Assembly: GCF_018598175.1 (NCBI RefSeq)
Contig: NZ_JAHESE010000001.1
Span: 1 to 64,000, forward strand
Source: Dawidia cretensis
GTDB taxonomy: Bacteria > Bacteroidota > Bacteroidia > Cytophagales > Cyclobacteriaceae
Length of the DNA stretch: 64,000 bases
Reading direction: 5' to 3'
Shown: positions 44,287 to 53,717 of the stretch, one piece after another
Position numbering within the stretch: position 1 is the stretch's first letter
How the letters are laid out: every line of letters starts with the position of its first letter
The notes under the pieces: model-generated
What the model was told of the DNA's origin: nothing
Database searches by the model: none
What the model saw: only the letters and a program-made list of their open reading frames with translations
Made by a program: the position numbers and the translations under genes

Positions 44287-44641
44287 AGTATCTCTTTTAA
44301 CTTCCCTAATTTTAATTCTTCGACTCCGTCTCGCCGCAGGTGGTGGGAGGCACAGACAATACTCACTAAACTTATTAAATATTATTATACCAATGTTAAC
44401 AAAAACGCTCCATCATCCTCTATTCTACACCGTCAACCTCCCGCACAGCCGCTGGAAGCGCGTGTACGGCAGGCAGGCTATAGCAATTTCGCCTGACGAT
44501 AAATGCATGTTGTAACATTCGGGCAATAATGGAACACACGGCAACACGGTAAAGCGCTGCCGATCTCAAAGATGTCTCAAGGAGATTAGAACGGGATTAG
44601 AAACAACTTAATTCGATATAAAATTGCGACCGCGGGGTTGC
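44287..44641. other. Intergenic region between the response regulator and GH9 genes
   Basis: 355 nt. It contains the promoter region of the reverse-strand regulator. No exact -7 box, strong hairpin or small gene was recognised. Confidence 0.55.
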
Positions 44642-46483
44642 CTATTGACCCACTGCCGTGGCCACCATGTACCACGCACCGTGCGGCAGCCATTGCTCTG
44701 CCCAGCGCCAGTCGTCGTCCTTACCGGTTTTGAGATAGCTCAGGTCATAGTCAATATCGGCCTCGTCGCTATAACCGCCGGTAATGCCATTGCTAATACC
44801 GCCGGGCGCATTCGTATATTGATATGTACCAAAGAACATGTACGCAATGTTATTACGTCCTGTACCATGCAGCATGCTGGCGTCATAGGGATTTAAGCCC
44901 AATACCCAGTTCAGTTGATTCCAGGCGTACACTTGCAGCTTGCCGCGAAAAGCTTCGTCGGAGAAAAATGGTACTGCCAACCGGGCCGCCGCCGCCAATG
45001 AACCGAGCCGTGCATTCTCACCTTGCCACCACGGCGCTGCTTCCGAGTCGTGTGGAAAGAAGAAGGCGGTACGTTTCACACCATCTTTGTTTTGCACCAG
45101 CTGCCGCGCATAGCCAAAAGGGTTGTTTACTTCGCCCGTAACTTGCAGTTCGTAGGTCAGTGACTTCTTGACACATGCCAATACTTCCTTGCGCACAGCT
45201 TCGTCGGCCACCGGGGCATAATTCAGCAATGCCACCACCGGCAGGCCGGCATCGGATGGATGAAAGAACGGGCGCGTGGCAGCGTCGGCACGCCAGGAAC
45301 CCTGGTACGTACCGGAGGTTATCAAACGGCCCATCAGGTTCTTTGCACGTTTGTCGGCAGCAAGTTTGTATACCGGCTTATTCGTCACCTTGAATAATTC
45401 CGTGGCGGCCATCAGCACACTGTAGTCATCCAGGATATTCTCTTTGCCGTCGTTGGTATAGTATATATTGTTCTTTTCCAAAAAAGCAAAGGCTTCTTCC
45501 GCCGTGCGCAGGTAGTCGGCAGCCGTATAGTCGCCAGACACAGAATACGTGCTGGCCATCGCCAAAGCAGCGATGGAAAGACCTGCCCCTGCCCGATAGC
45601 TCACCTCATAGGTAGCCTGGCTCGACACGCGTTCAATGTCGCCGGGGTTCGTCTTGTCTTTGGTATCGATCGTCTTGATCGCATAGCCCTTCGAGTCTTT
45701 ACCGATCTTACGATCCTCCGGACGTTTCTCCGGTCCATGTCCCGACACCGAGCGGTAAAATGATCCATTCGGATTTTTTACACGCACGAGGTAATCGGCT
45801 CCAAACATCGCCTCGTCCAGTACACGACGTTTATATTGTTTAAAGGCAACCTTGTCACGTGTATTCAGCAAAGCATAGGTCTTAAAAAGTCCCCACACCG
45901 TCAGCGATATTTGCTGTGGATTAAAATACGTCGAGAACGACAAGTGTGAAAGGTGTTTGCCATAGTCGCCGGTAGCATCATACCACCCGCCGTGTGCATC
46001 CACGGCCGTGTTGGTATCTTCGAGCTTCAGGGTGCGGTCTGCCTTATCGAGCAATCCCGACGACCGCTGCCCTTTGAAATAATATACTACATTCGAAAGG
46101 GTGTTGCGTTCCAATACATCCACCTGTATCACAAACGGGAAGGAGCGGATCACGCCTTTGCTGGTGGTACATGCTATGTAATACGAACCTTCCTTCGTCA
46201 CACCGTCAAACTCCAGCGTCCAGAAGTGCCAGTCCTTCCACTTCTGTACCGGCCCCGCTTGCGCCACTGTACCCGAAAATACCTCGGCGTCAGTCTGACT
46301 GTCCTTCACCTGGAAGGCCGTCACACCGTCGCCAACCTTTCCCTGCACCACGGCATGTTTGGGTCCCGTGGCTTCATAGCCCAGGTGATTGGTTAGAATA
46401 CGAAGCTGCTGACTCTGCGTGAAAAAGGATAACAGACAAAGCGAAAGAATACAAAGAAAGGAATGGGATTTTGGGATGGGCAT
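44642..46483 (-). CDS. Glycoside hydrolase family 9 enzyme
   Basis: 613 residues. A signal peptide (LSFFTQSQ) precedes an N-terminal Ig-like domain (about 26-120: LRILTNHLGYEATGPKHAV) and an (alpha/alpha)6 GH9 domain. The inverting machinery is visible: Asp169 and Asp173 in GGWYDATGDYGKH and the probable general acid Glu in WRWAEQWLPHGAW near the C-terminus. It could be an endoglucanase or an exo-beta-glucosaminidase; the N-terminal layout and the EQWLPH ending fit the latter group at least as well. It may act on oligosaccharides imported by a SusCD pair. It is transcribed alone. Confidence 0.87.
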   Translation of the reverse strand: MPIPKSHSFLCILSLCLLSFFTQSQQLRILTNHLGYEATGPKHAVVQGKVGDGVTAFQVKDSQTDAEVFSGTVAQAGPVQKWKDWHFWTLEFDGVTKEGSYYIACTTSKGVIRSFPFVIQVDVLERNTLSNVVYYFKGQRSSGLLDKADRTLKLEDTNTAVDAHGGWYDATGDYGKHLSHLSFSTYFNPQQISLTVWGLFKTYALLNTRDKVAFKQYKRRVLDEAMFGADYLVRVKNPNGSFYRSVSGHGPEKRPEDRKIGKDSKGYAIKTIDTKDKTNPGDIERVSSQATYEVSYRAGAGLSIAALAMASTYSVSGDYTAADYLRTAEEAFAFLEKNNIYYTNDGKENILDDYSVLMAATELFKVTNKPVYKLAADKRAKNLMGRLITSGTYQGSWRADAATRPFFHPSDAGLPVVALLNYAPVADEAVRKEVLACVKKSLTYELQVTGEVNNPFGYARQLVQNKDGVKRTAFFFPHDSEAAPWWQGENARLGSLAAAARLAVPFFSDEAFRGKLQVYAWNQLNWVLGLNPYDASMLHGTGRNNIAYMFFGTYQYTNAPGGISNGITGGYSDEADIDYDLSYLKTGKDDDWRWAEQWLPHGAWYMVATAVGQ

Positions 46484-46626
46484 ACGATTGGAATTTTAAG
46501 ATAACATCCACTACCAAAGGACCATTTCAAACAACGATTGCATCGGAAGAATGATTGACCGGATGACCGGCAAAAGATTGGGATGTGTTAAAAAGCACAC
46601 TCTCCGTCAATAGGACAGGCGGACCT

Positions 46627-46640
46627 GCCTGCCGGCAGGC
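46627..46640. repeat. Perfect palindrome GCCTGCCGGCAGGC
   Basis: A 14-bp perfect palindrome followed by a T-rich tract, 35 nt before the DinB start codon. It could terminate transcription or be a dispersed palindromic element. Confidence 0.45.
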
Positions 46641-46675
46641 TAGATTTTTTATAGAGATCCATTAAACGATCTACT

Positions 46676-47161
46676 ATGGAAACGGCCCAACGCAAGACCA
46701 TCGTCACCGAGCTGATTCAATGCATTCAAAAAGGCAACGCCCACGTCTCGTTCGAAGAATCAGTGGCGCGACTGTCCAAAGAATTACGCACGCGTACACC
46801 CACGTCACTGCCCTATAACATCTGGCAACTTGTAGAGCACATCCGCATCACGCAATGGGATATTGTAGAGTTCTGTACTTCTGCCACACACGAGTCGCCA
46901 CCCTGGCCCAAAGGATACTGGCCCGAAGAAGTACCCGACGAAGTAAGCGATCATGCCTGGAAAAAATCGCTGGCGCAGATAGAAGAAGACCGCACGCGTT
47001 TCTTCAACCTGCTGAAGAATCCCAAGCGCGACCTGCTGGAACCGTTCGAGCATGGCGACGGACAAACCCTGCTGCGCGAAGCGTTGCTCCTTGCCGATCA
47101 CAACGCTTACCACACCGGCGAGATCATTGTCGTACGCCGCCTGTTAGGCGATTGGGATTAA
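46676..47161 (+). CDS. DinB-family (four-helix metal-binding) protein
   Basis: 161 residues. Four-helix DinB/YfiT-like fold with the metal-binding histidines visible: NIWQLVEHIRITQWDI in helix 2 and LLLADHNAYHTGEIIVVRRLLG near the C-terminus. Members include thiol transferases and stress-induced proteins; the function of this one is unknown. It is the only forward gene within the reverse-strand block. Its stop abuts the symporter stop with no gap, so there is no room for a separate terminator. Confidence 0.9.
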   Translation: METAQRKTIVTELIQCIQKGNAHVSFEESVARLSKELRTRTPTSLPYNIWQLVEHIRITQWDIVEFCTSATHESPPWPKGYWPEEVPDEVSDHAWKKSLAQIEEDRTRFFNLLKNPKRDLLEPFEHGDGQTLLREALLLADHNAYHTGEIIVVRRLLGDWD

Positions 47162-48829
47162 TTATGCCTTCAGTACATACCGATACAGGGCCGTGCCCGC
47201 CAGCAGAAAAATGACGCTGCCAACCGCCACCACGGTCATGTTACTGCCGGCGAGCACACCCAGCAAAGCAATGCCCGCACCGACAAAGGCTGCGGCCGCG
47301 ATAATGACAGTAATACCAAACCGGTTCTGCTGTTGTGCCGCTTCGTGTTGGACTTGCTGAACCGCCGGCGTCTCGCGCGTAGGGGCTTGTTGCAGGGCGA
47401 GCGCACGCGGCGACTTCATACCCTGGGTATAATAATAGTATTCAAAGATGCCTAGCACAGCCAGGGGCAAGCCCACGCCCAATAACGTTTCTACCGATCG
47501 ATCCAGTTTAAATCCTGCGAATGCCGGCAGCAATACTTTAAAGGATAAGCTTACGACCAATGCTACGATCGTTGTGAACACCACCGAGAATGCCGTTTGC
47601 CGGGAAGAGTACAGCGACCAAATAATGGGTGCAAACAAAGCACCCCCTGCAATTGCAGCAACGCTCAACACTACCTCCACAATGCCCCCGGCCAGCGGCA
47701 CCAATAACGCCACACCAATTGTACCGGCGCCGAATAGCAGTGTAAAAAGCCGCGCAACGAGAATCTGCTCCTTCTCCGACGCGTCGGGCCGAAACACACT
47801 GCGGTATACATCCTGAGCAAATACCGTGGCGGACAGGTTAATCGTGGTATTCGCCTTGCTGGAAGTAGCGGAGATCATACCCGACAACACCAGGCCAATC
47901 AACCCCGCCGGCAACACACGCTGGCAAAGCATCATATAAGCACCTTCGGGTTCCAACCCCTGCAAACCAGGATTGATGATACGATAAACCATGGGCGGCA
48001 GCATCCAGATGACCGGGCTCAGGGCATACAGGAAAGCAAACAGGTACGCCACCTTCTTCGCATTGCGCTCACTCGACACGCTGGTATACCGTTGTACATA
48101 CGACCAGTTTCCACCGATATAAACAGTCTGGTATCCAATAAAGGCCAGCATAAAGCCGGCGGTATAATCGTTGGCGAACGGCTCAAAGAAATCGGCCGGT
48201 GCCTGACGGAACAAGTTGCTCACGCCGCCAATCTGCGCAAACGACGCGGGTATAACAATTAACACGGCCGCCATCAGGATAATAAACTGCACCACGTCCG
48301 TGACCAGCACGGCCCATAACCCACCCGCCGCGGTGTATAACACAATCAGGATGCCGATACCAATAATACAGGCCTCCAACGAAAACGGCGTCGCCACATA
48401 CACCATCTTCCCCACGGGATATAAGACGGCACTGGTATTGACCAGGCTGAGGATTAAAATAAGGTAGGTATAAAACTGTTGCGCCTTTGTGCCAAAGCGG
48501 ACGCCGATATACTCTGCCGCAGTGCGCGTGCCCGTCCGTTTCCAGCGGGCTGCAATAAATACGGCCACGATCAAGCCGCTGATCGCCATCGTCAGTTGGA
48601 TGGTATTGGCCACCAACCCATGTTTATAGGCAATCGACCCCCACACCACAAATGTCCCCGCGGAAAAATAGCTGATAAAGAGTGACAGCCCATTGATCCA
48701 CCAGGGTGTTTCTCCTCCGGCCTCAAAAAAAGCCTGACTACTTTTGCTGCCCGTGCGGGTAAACGCCAGCCCGATCGCAAAGATCAGCACGGCGAACACC
48801 GCCATGACAATAAAATCCAGTTGTACCAT
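47162..48829 (-). CDS. Sodium:solute symporter (SSS family)
   Basis: 555 residues with about 13-14 hydrophobic helices. SSS features are YFSAGTFVVWGS in helix 2 and the long helix with GMISATSSKANTTINLSATVFAQDVYRS. C-terminal helices follow a Gln/Ala-rich linker. It moves a small organic solute with Na+ across the inner membrane. It is the last gene of the polysaccharide operon, 21 nt after the lipoprotein gene, so it probably imports the mono- or disaccharide (or uronate) produced there. Confidence 0.9.
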   Translation of the reverse strand: MVQLDFIVMAVFAVLIFAIGLAFTRTGSKSSQAFFEAGGETPWWINGLSLFISYFSAGTFVVWGSIAYKHGLVANTIQLTMAISGLIVAVFIAARWKRTGTRTAAEYIGVRFGTKAQQFYTYLILILSLVNTSAVLYPVGKMVYVATPFSLEACIIGIGILIVLYTAAGGLWAVLVTDVVQFIILMAAVLIVIPASFAQIGGVSNLFRQAPADFFEPFANDYTAGFMLAFIGYQTVYIGGNWSYVQRYTSVSSERNAKKVAYLFAFLYALSPVIWMLPPMVYRIINPGLQGLEPEGAYMMLCQRVLPAGLIGLVLSGMISATSSKANTTINLSATVFAQDVYRSVFRPDASEKEQILVARLFTLLFGAGTIGVALLVPLAGGIVEVVLSVAAIAGGALFAPIIWSLYSSRQTAFSVVFTTIVALVVSLSFKVLLPAFAGFKLDRSVETLLGVGLPLAVLGIFEYYYYTQGMKSPRALALQQAPTRETPAVQQVQHEAAQQQNRFGITVIIAAAAFVGAGIALLGVLAGSNMTVVAVGSVIFLLAGTALYRYVLKA

Positions 48830-48850
48830 GAAATCAGAAGTTGAAAAATA

Positions 48851-51424
48851 CTATTGAAGATCCAGCGCATACACGGCCAGGCCATACGGCGACAATGAGA
48901 CATTGACGGTCGGGCCATTCGCCACGGACTGCCCACCGGGCACCGCTGTTATAGCTTTCACCCGCACGCCGGGCCTCCATTTGTCTACGTGTATCGCCAC
49001 CGGTGCATGCACCGCTGTAGGCTGATCATTCAATAGTATGACAAACAAGCGATTTTTGGAAGCAGAATATGCTGTTATATATTCAACAGACGGATTGTCG
49101 CACACGATCAGGCCCGGCCGGATTACCAGGTCAGCTAAATCTCCATGAATGGTACCCGGAGCGAAACCATAGCTTTGGTGCGGTCCGACCTTCGGCGTCA
49201 CAAAGCCGCGCGGAAAGGTAATGTCACCGGCCGAACGCAGTTGCACCTCTGCCAACAGGTAATCCGTGATCCATCCGACCTGCCACCAGGCATGGTGCGG
49301 ATACGGCCCTGCGCCTTTGTTCATGGCATACCAGTAATACGACGCCACGCTCGTGGCGGAATCGACGAAGGCGTCACGCCCAATGGCTGCCGCACGGGCC
49401 ATATCAATAAACAGTGAGTCTTGCGTCAATTGAAACGCCCGCACAAATAAGCCCGCATGGCTGGCCAGCTGTATCGGCCCCTGCCGCTGCGCAGAGCCCA
49501 TGATGCCGCCGTGCTCAAAGCTCAACCCGGCCTGTGAAATTTCCCAATCTTCGCGGGGCGTGCCATATACCGTCTTCGGCTGCCGGCTGGAAATGGGGTG
49601 AGTATAAATAGACGTAGTATAGATCCGGGCCGTTTTCAAGGCCGCTTCCAAGTATTCTTTCTTGCCTGTAATATCGTATAGGTCCAGCAGTGCCTGCGCC
49701 GATTGCGCTGTCGCAAAGTCCGGCGCATACCGCGCATCACCACATACACCAATAAAGTGTCCCTTCTCTACGCCCTGCCGTATAAACCATGCCGCGCCTT
49801 TTTCGGCCGCAGCCAGGTATTTGGGATCTTTCAAAATGCGATGTGCCACGATCAATCCATAGAAGGTTGGCCGCAGATCGTCAATATCCCGAAATAACGG
49901 CTCCTTCGTATGCTGGTCATACGCCACCTTCCAACTGCCATCCGGTTGTTGCCACTTCAACAATAACTCGGCGCCCAGGCGCAACCGCTCCAACAATACT
50001 TTGTGATTGGGCTCAAACAGCAAAATGTTCCCGTCGTCTAACATCGTGTAGTATGTCAGACTCACCGGTTCTACAAACTCACCCCACTCTTCTACAAACA
50101 CTTTACGTTTGGCGAGATAGTATTGCCCCATGGCAGCACCTTGAAAGAAACCGGGCGTGGTTTGTTGCTGCGCCAGCTTGAAGTTAAGGGCATAGGGCAA
50201 CACGTTTTTCTGCAATGACGCATCGCCGGTAGCCCTGGCCAGCATCCACATCGCACCGTAGTCCGAATTTTTGATGGCATCGCCCTGCGAACCCACGACA
50301 CCACCGAGATACGATTGCCCGCCGATCTGCCTGCCTTCAAAAGACTCCACGTGCCACATCGAAGTTTTTGTGTCCGTCAGGTAACGGTACATCGCTTCGA
50401 TGCGATGTGTCAGCGACTGTTTGTTCTGACGCAGCGTCAGCGTTTCTTTAAATTGATATATATCGTTGGCGGTATGTTTCACCTGGTCATACCACGTGCC
50501 GTGGCGCAAACTATAGCGGAAGGCAAACTTTACCGTATCACCCGCTTGCAGGCGCGAGGGCTTCTGGCCCAATACCGGATAATAAAGCGAAGGTGACAAA
50601 GCACCTGCACGGTTGCGGTGGGACAAGCCGATGTGCCAGTCCTCGTGCGTGATGTGGTCGTGTGCCCACGGATCGCGGCCCAGTCCCGGGCGGGGTATCA
50701 CCGCCAGCGACACCGACTGCTTCGTATCGACAATCGCTGCCAGCGTACTGGCACAACGCTCGCGATAGATCACCGGCAAGGCCGGCACGCCTTGTCCATA
50801 CGCATACGCCCGGACAAAGTCGGGCTGAATCGAGTCGCCCTGAAAATACCCTGGCACCGTGGCCCACGCCATGTCACCCTCTGGCACCGTCGCCAACGTA
50901 GGCGTGGCAAAGGAATAATATCCCGCTTTCTTCACGATACACTGGAGCTCTACCACCACGTCATTCGGAAACCGTTCATCCAATGCCCACGATGCCGTGA
51001 TGCTGGCCCATGCATTGTCAACGGTAAACACCAGGCGCTTGCCGTCGGCCTTCACATCCGACGGAAACCCTGTAACCGCTTCACCCGCCGTATTTAACGA
51101 TACCGGCGAAGTAGCATCTTTCCAAAAACCTTGCTGATATCTATATACCGGCTCGGGAAATGGTACACCCGTATTTGTCTTAAACACCGTCGGAGTGCTA
51201 TCGGGCTTCTGCGCACTGTAAAGCAATGTATAACTTCCCTCCGGCTTGCCCACCTCCTGCCAGGCGCCGCCCACGCGCACCTGCACACCGGTCGCGTGCC
51301 AGCCATCCGCCTCTTGCTTCCATTGGAGCTGCAGCCGCTCGTTGGCAAGGCTTACATCCTTTTGTTTACAGCCCGCCACGCCAAGCGCGGCGATTAAAAA
51401 ACTTATCAATACACTCCTGCTCAT
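48851..51424 (-). CDS. Large lipoprotein with a probable alpha/alpha-toroid domain, unassigned glycan enzyme
   Basis: 857 residues. The signal MSRSVLISFLIAALGVAGC has a lipobox cysteine at residue 19. It starts 1 nt after the FAD gene; ATGs at 51436 or 51451 are possible but overlap that gene. Residues about 25-320 look beta-rich (LQLQWKQEADGWHATGVQVRVG, WAHDHITHEDWHIGLSHRN). Residues about 340-720 show repeated helical hairpins with Trp/Tyr (RIEAMYRYLTDTKTSMW, LLLKWQQPDGSWKVAYDQ, YGLIVAHRIL, DITGKKEYLEAALKTARIY), typical of six-hairpin glycosidases and polysaccharide lyases. A C-terminal beta-domain ends the protein (LIVCDNPSVEYITAYSASKNR). I could not assign it to a GH or PL family. Confidence 0.75.
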   Translation of the reverse strand: MSRSVLISFLIAALGVAGCKQKDVSLANERLQLQWKQEADGWHATGVQVRVGGAWQEVGKPEGSYTLLYSAQKPDSTPTVFKTNTGVPFPEPVYRYQQGFWKDATSPVSLNTAGEAVTGFPSDVKADGKRLVFTVDNAWASITASWALDERFPNDVVVELQCIVKKAGYYSFATPTLATVPEGDMAWATVPGYFQGDSIQPDFVRAYAYGQGVPALPVIYRERCASTLAAIVDTKQSVSLAVIPRPGLGRDPWAHDHITHEDWHIGLSHRNRAGALSPSLYYPVLGQKPSRLQAGDTVKFAFRYSLRHGTWYDQVKHTANDIYQFKETLTLRQNKQSLTHRIEAMYRYLTDTKTSMWHVESFEGRQIGGQSYLGGVVGSQGDAIKNSDYGAMWMLARATGDASLQKNVLPYALNFKLAQQQTTPGFFQGAAMGQYYLAKRKVFVEEWGEFVEPVSLTYYTMLDDGNILLFEPNHKVLLERLRLGAELLLKWQQPDGSWKVAYDQHTKEPLFRDIDDLRPTFYGLIVAHRILKDPKYLAAAEKGAAWFIRQGVEKGHFIGVCGDARYAPDFATAQSAQALLDLYDITGKKEYLEAALKTARIYTTSIYTHPISSRQPKTVYGTPREDWEISQAGLSFEHGGIMGSAQRQGPIQLASHAGLFVRAFQLTQDSLFIDMARAAAIGRDAFVDSATSVASYYWYAMNKGAGPYPHHAWWQVGWITDYLLAEVQLRSAGDITFPRGFVTPKVGPHQSYGFAPGTIHGDLADLVIRPGLIVCDNPSVEYITAYSASKNRLFVILLNDQPTAVHAPVAIHVDKWRPGVRVKAITAVPGGQSVANGPTVNVSLSPYGLAVYALDLQ

Positions 51425-51425
51425 A

Positions 51426-53702
51426 TTAATCTTCATAACAAAGTACTTCAAATACCGCCGCCGGAACTTCCGCCGATGGATGTGCTACTGTTAATGTCAA
51501 CGAGCGCGTCGTCACCGGCTCGTTGAATCGGATCACGTTCTGCGTCTGATAATTTCCTTCACGTTGATACACCACCGTGCCCCGCTCATCGCGCAACGTA
51601 TACTGACGTACGCAGAACGGCATCACGTTCTCGGGGTGCCCCATCAACACCGTTTCCATCGGGTGATCGAAGTCGGTATCGAACTTTAACACCACCGTAC
51701 GAATGGTACGGGGGGCGTCCCACGTCAGCGTCAGTGTGGGCGCAGCATCTTTACTATCCGCCACCCAGGCATTGGGACCATCTACCGGTCGTGCCATGCC
51801 GTTTCGAATATTCTCCACACCAAAACACGTCAACGGCTGTGACAACCGCAGCGCTACATTCTGCCCCAATGGGCGCCGTTGCGGGCACCAGAACTCAAAC
51901 GCATCCATGCCAATGCCGTCGGGCGGCGTTTGTTTACCATAATTAGACACGGCCTCGTTGATGTGGTTAAACACCGATAAAACTCCCGTCACACGCTGCG
52001 ACGAGAAAGGCACTTTTACCAGTGGGTTTTTCAGGAACACAATAAAGGCATATGCCGTAGCCGGAAGCTCAACATCAAATACCAGGTCAACACAGCTCTT
52101 ACCGGCGGCCAGCTCCTTGCGCACCGTGGCCAGTGTCACATCCGGTGTATAATTACCGGCTTTGCTACTGACGCGTAACTCCACTTCCAATGTAGCAGGC
52201 TCCTCCGCATAGGCATGAAACGATACACCGGGCATCGGCCCGGCCAGTAATGGCAACATTTGCGCCACCGCAGGACTCAGTGGCCGCGGCTCACCTTCCG
52301 GAAATGCCTGTAGCGCCAACGTGCTCGACGCATGAAGGGAGGCATCGTTCACCAGGTTCTTGTCGTCGTGCAGGCGCAGACGCGGCAAATGCTGCCCGCG
52401 CACCATCAACCGCTGCTGAAGCTCCGGCACCAAACCTTTCGCTAACAAATCGGCGGGCAACACACTATGTTGCTTACATACCACCGCTGCCATGCCGACC
52501 GCTTGCCCACCGTAGGCACTTGTACCCATCACGCGCGACGAACCAAACGCCACGTGACTGACGCTGATGATCCGACCGGCCAGGAACAGGTTTTTTACAT
52601 TCCGGCTATAGTAGCTGCGATACGGTAGATCATAGATACCCTTCGCATGCCATTGATTACACCCCGGCCGCTCGCTAAACACACCGTCTGCAGGATGCAG
52701 GTCAATCGACCAGCCACCAAACGCCACGGCATCATCGTGCGGCCGCTGCTCAACAATATCCTGCTGTGTTACTATATAATCCCCTTCAAACCGGCGGCTC
52801 TCCCGTTTGCCCGGAATCGTGCCTACCCACTCGAGCGTCAGATTACGCGCCTCTGGAAACTTGCCGGAGTTCTTGATATAATTCCACACACCGTAGATCA
52901 CCCGCCACAGCTCCCACTTGATCGTCTCCGTTTCATGTACAGTATCCAGCCGGCCACCATACTCCACCCACCAAAGGTTACAGCCATATTCCTTTGCATT
53001 GAACTTACGATACCGTGGAATCTGTGTGATGTCATGCAGCGCATACGCCGGTGCTACGAAATCGACAGGCTTGCCCACGTCCTTACTGTAAAAGTATAGC
53101 GAATGCCCCAGCAGCTCGCCATACTCTTTCTCCGGCGCAAATGCTTCATTAAACTCTTCCCGGGTCTCTGCGCCCATGCGAAATGCCGCCCCTGCCAGAA
53201 AGCCCACAACACCATCACCCGATGCGTCACAAAACAGCGGTGCCTTTAAAACATACTCGGTCGAGTTCTGACTGCAAAAGGCCCGCACCGACGCAATCGC
53301 ATCGCCGGCCTTGGTCACTTCCATGACGGCCGTATTCAACAACAGCGTAATCTTCGGCTCCGACACTACTTTATCGAGCAGCACCGTATCAAAGATCACC
53401 GCGTTGCCTTCTGGATTCCGGTACATATTCTCCACAAGGATCTCGTCGATCACACCGCCTTCACGCGACCATCGGTTGTTATTCCCCATGTGCGACGTCG
53501 CGCCTAATACCCACAGCCGCACTTCACTGGAAGCATTGCCACCCAGCACCGGCCTGTCTTGCACAAGGATCACCTTCAGGCCTTCCCGCGCAGCTGTAAT
53601 CGCACAACAGGTACCCGACAAACCTCCCCCTACAATCACCAGGTCTGCCGACAGCACATCCTGCCGCAGCGACCTGGAAGCTATACTTTCCGATACAATC
53701 AT
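51426..53702 (-). CDS. FAD-dependent oxidoreductase with a C-terminal beta-sandwich
   Basis: 758 residues without a signal peptide, so probably cytoplasmic. The Rossmann dinucleotide motif is GGGLSG at residues 25-30, followed by the FAD_oxidored signature PVLGGNASSEVRLW and, near the end of the flavin domain, NLFLAGRIISVSHVAFGSSRVMGTSAYGGQ. About 180 C-terminal residues look like a discoidin-type sandwich (WDAPRTIRTVVLKFDTDFDH). Members occur in Bacteroidota polysaccharide loci; a sugar oxidation is likely but not shown. It lies 15 nt from the GH2 gene and one base from the lipoprotein gene. Confidence 0.88.
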   Translation of the reverse strand: MIVSESIASRSLRQDVLSADLVIVGGGLSGTCCAITAAREGLKVILVQDRPVLGGNASSEVRLWVLGATSHMGNNNRWSREGGVIDEILVENMYRNPEGNAVIFDTVLLDKVVSEPKITLLLNTAVMEVTKAGDAIASVRAFCSQNSTEYVLKAPLFCDASGDGVVGFLAGAAFRMGAETREEFNEAFAPEKEYGELLGHSLYFYSKDVGKPVDFVAPAYALHDITQIPRYRKFNAKEYGCNLWWVEYGGRLDTVHETETIKWELWRVIYGVWNYIKNSGKFPEARNLTLEWVGTIPGKRESRRFEGDYIVTQQDIVEQRPHDDAVAFGGWSIDLHPADGVFSERPGCNQWHAKGIYDLPYRSYYSRNVKNLFLAGRIISVSHVAFGSSRVMGTSAYGGQAVGMAAVVCKQHSVLPADLLAKGLVPELQQRLMVRGQHLPRLRLHDDKNLVNDASLHASSTLALQAFPEGEPRPLSPAVAQMLPLLAGPMPGVSFHAYAEEPATLEVELRVSSKAGNYTPDVTLATVRKELAAGKSCVDLVFDVELPATAYAFIVFLKNPLVKVPFSSQRVTGVLSVFNHINEAVSNYGKQTPPDGIGMDAFEFWCPQRRPLGQNVALRLSQPLTCFGVENIRNGMARPVDGPNAWVADSKDAAPTLTLTWDAPRTIRTVVLKFDTDFDHPMETVLMGHPENVMPFCVRQYTLRDERGTVVYQREGNYQTQNVIRFNEPVTTRSLTLTVAHPSAEVPAAVFEVLCYED

Positions 53703-53717
53703 GTTACCGTTGAACGT

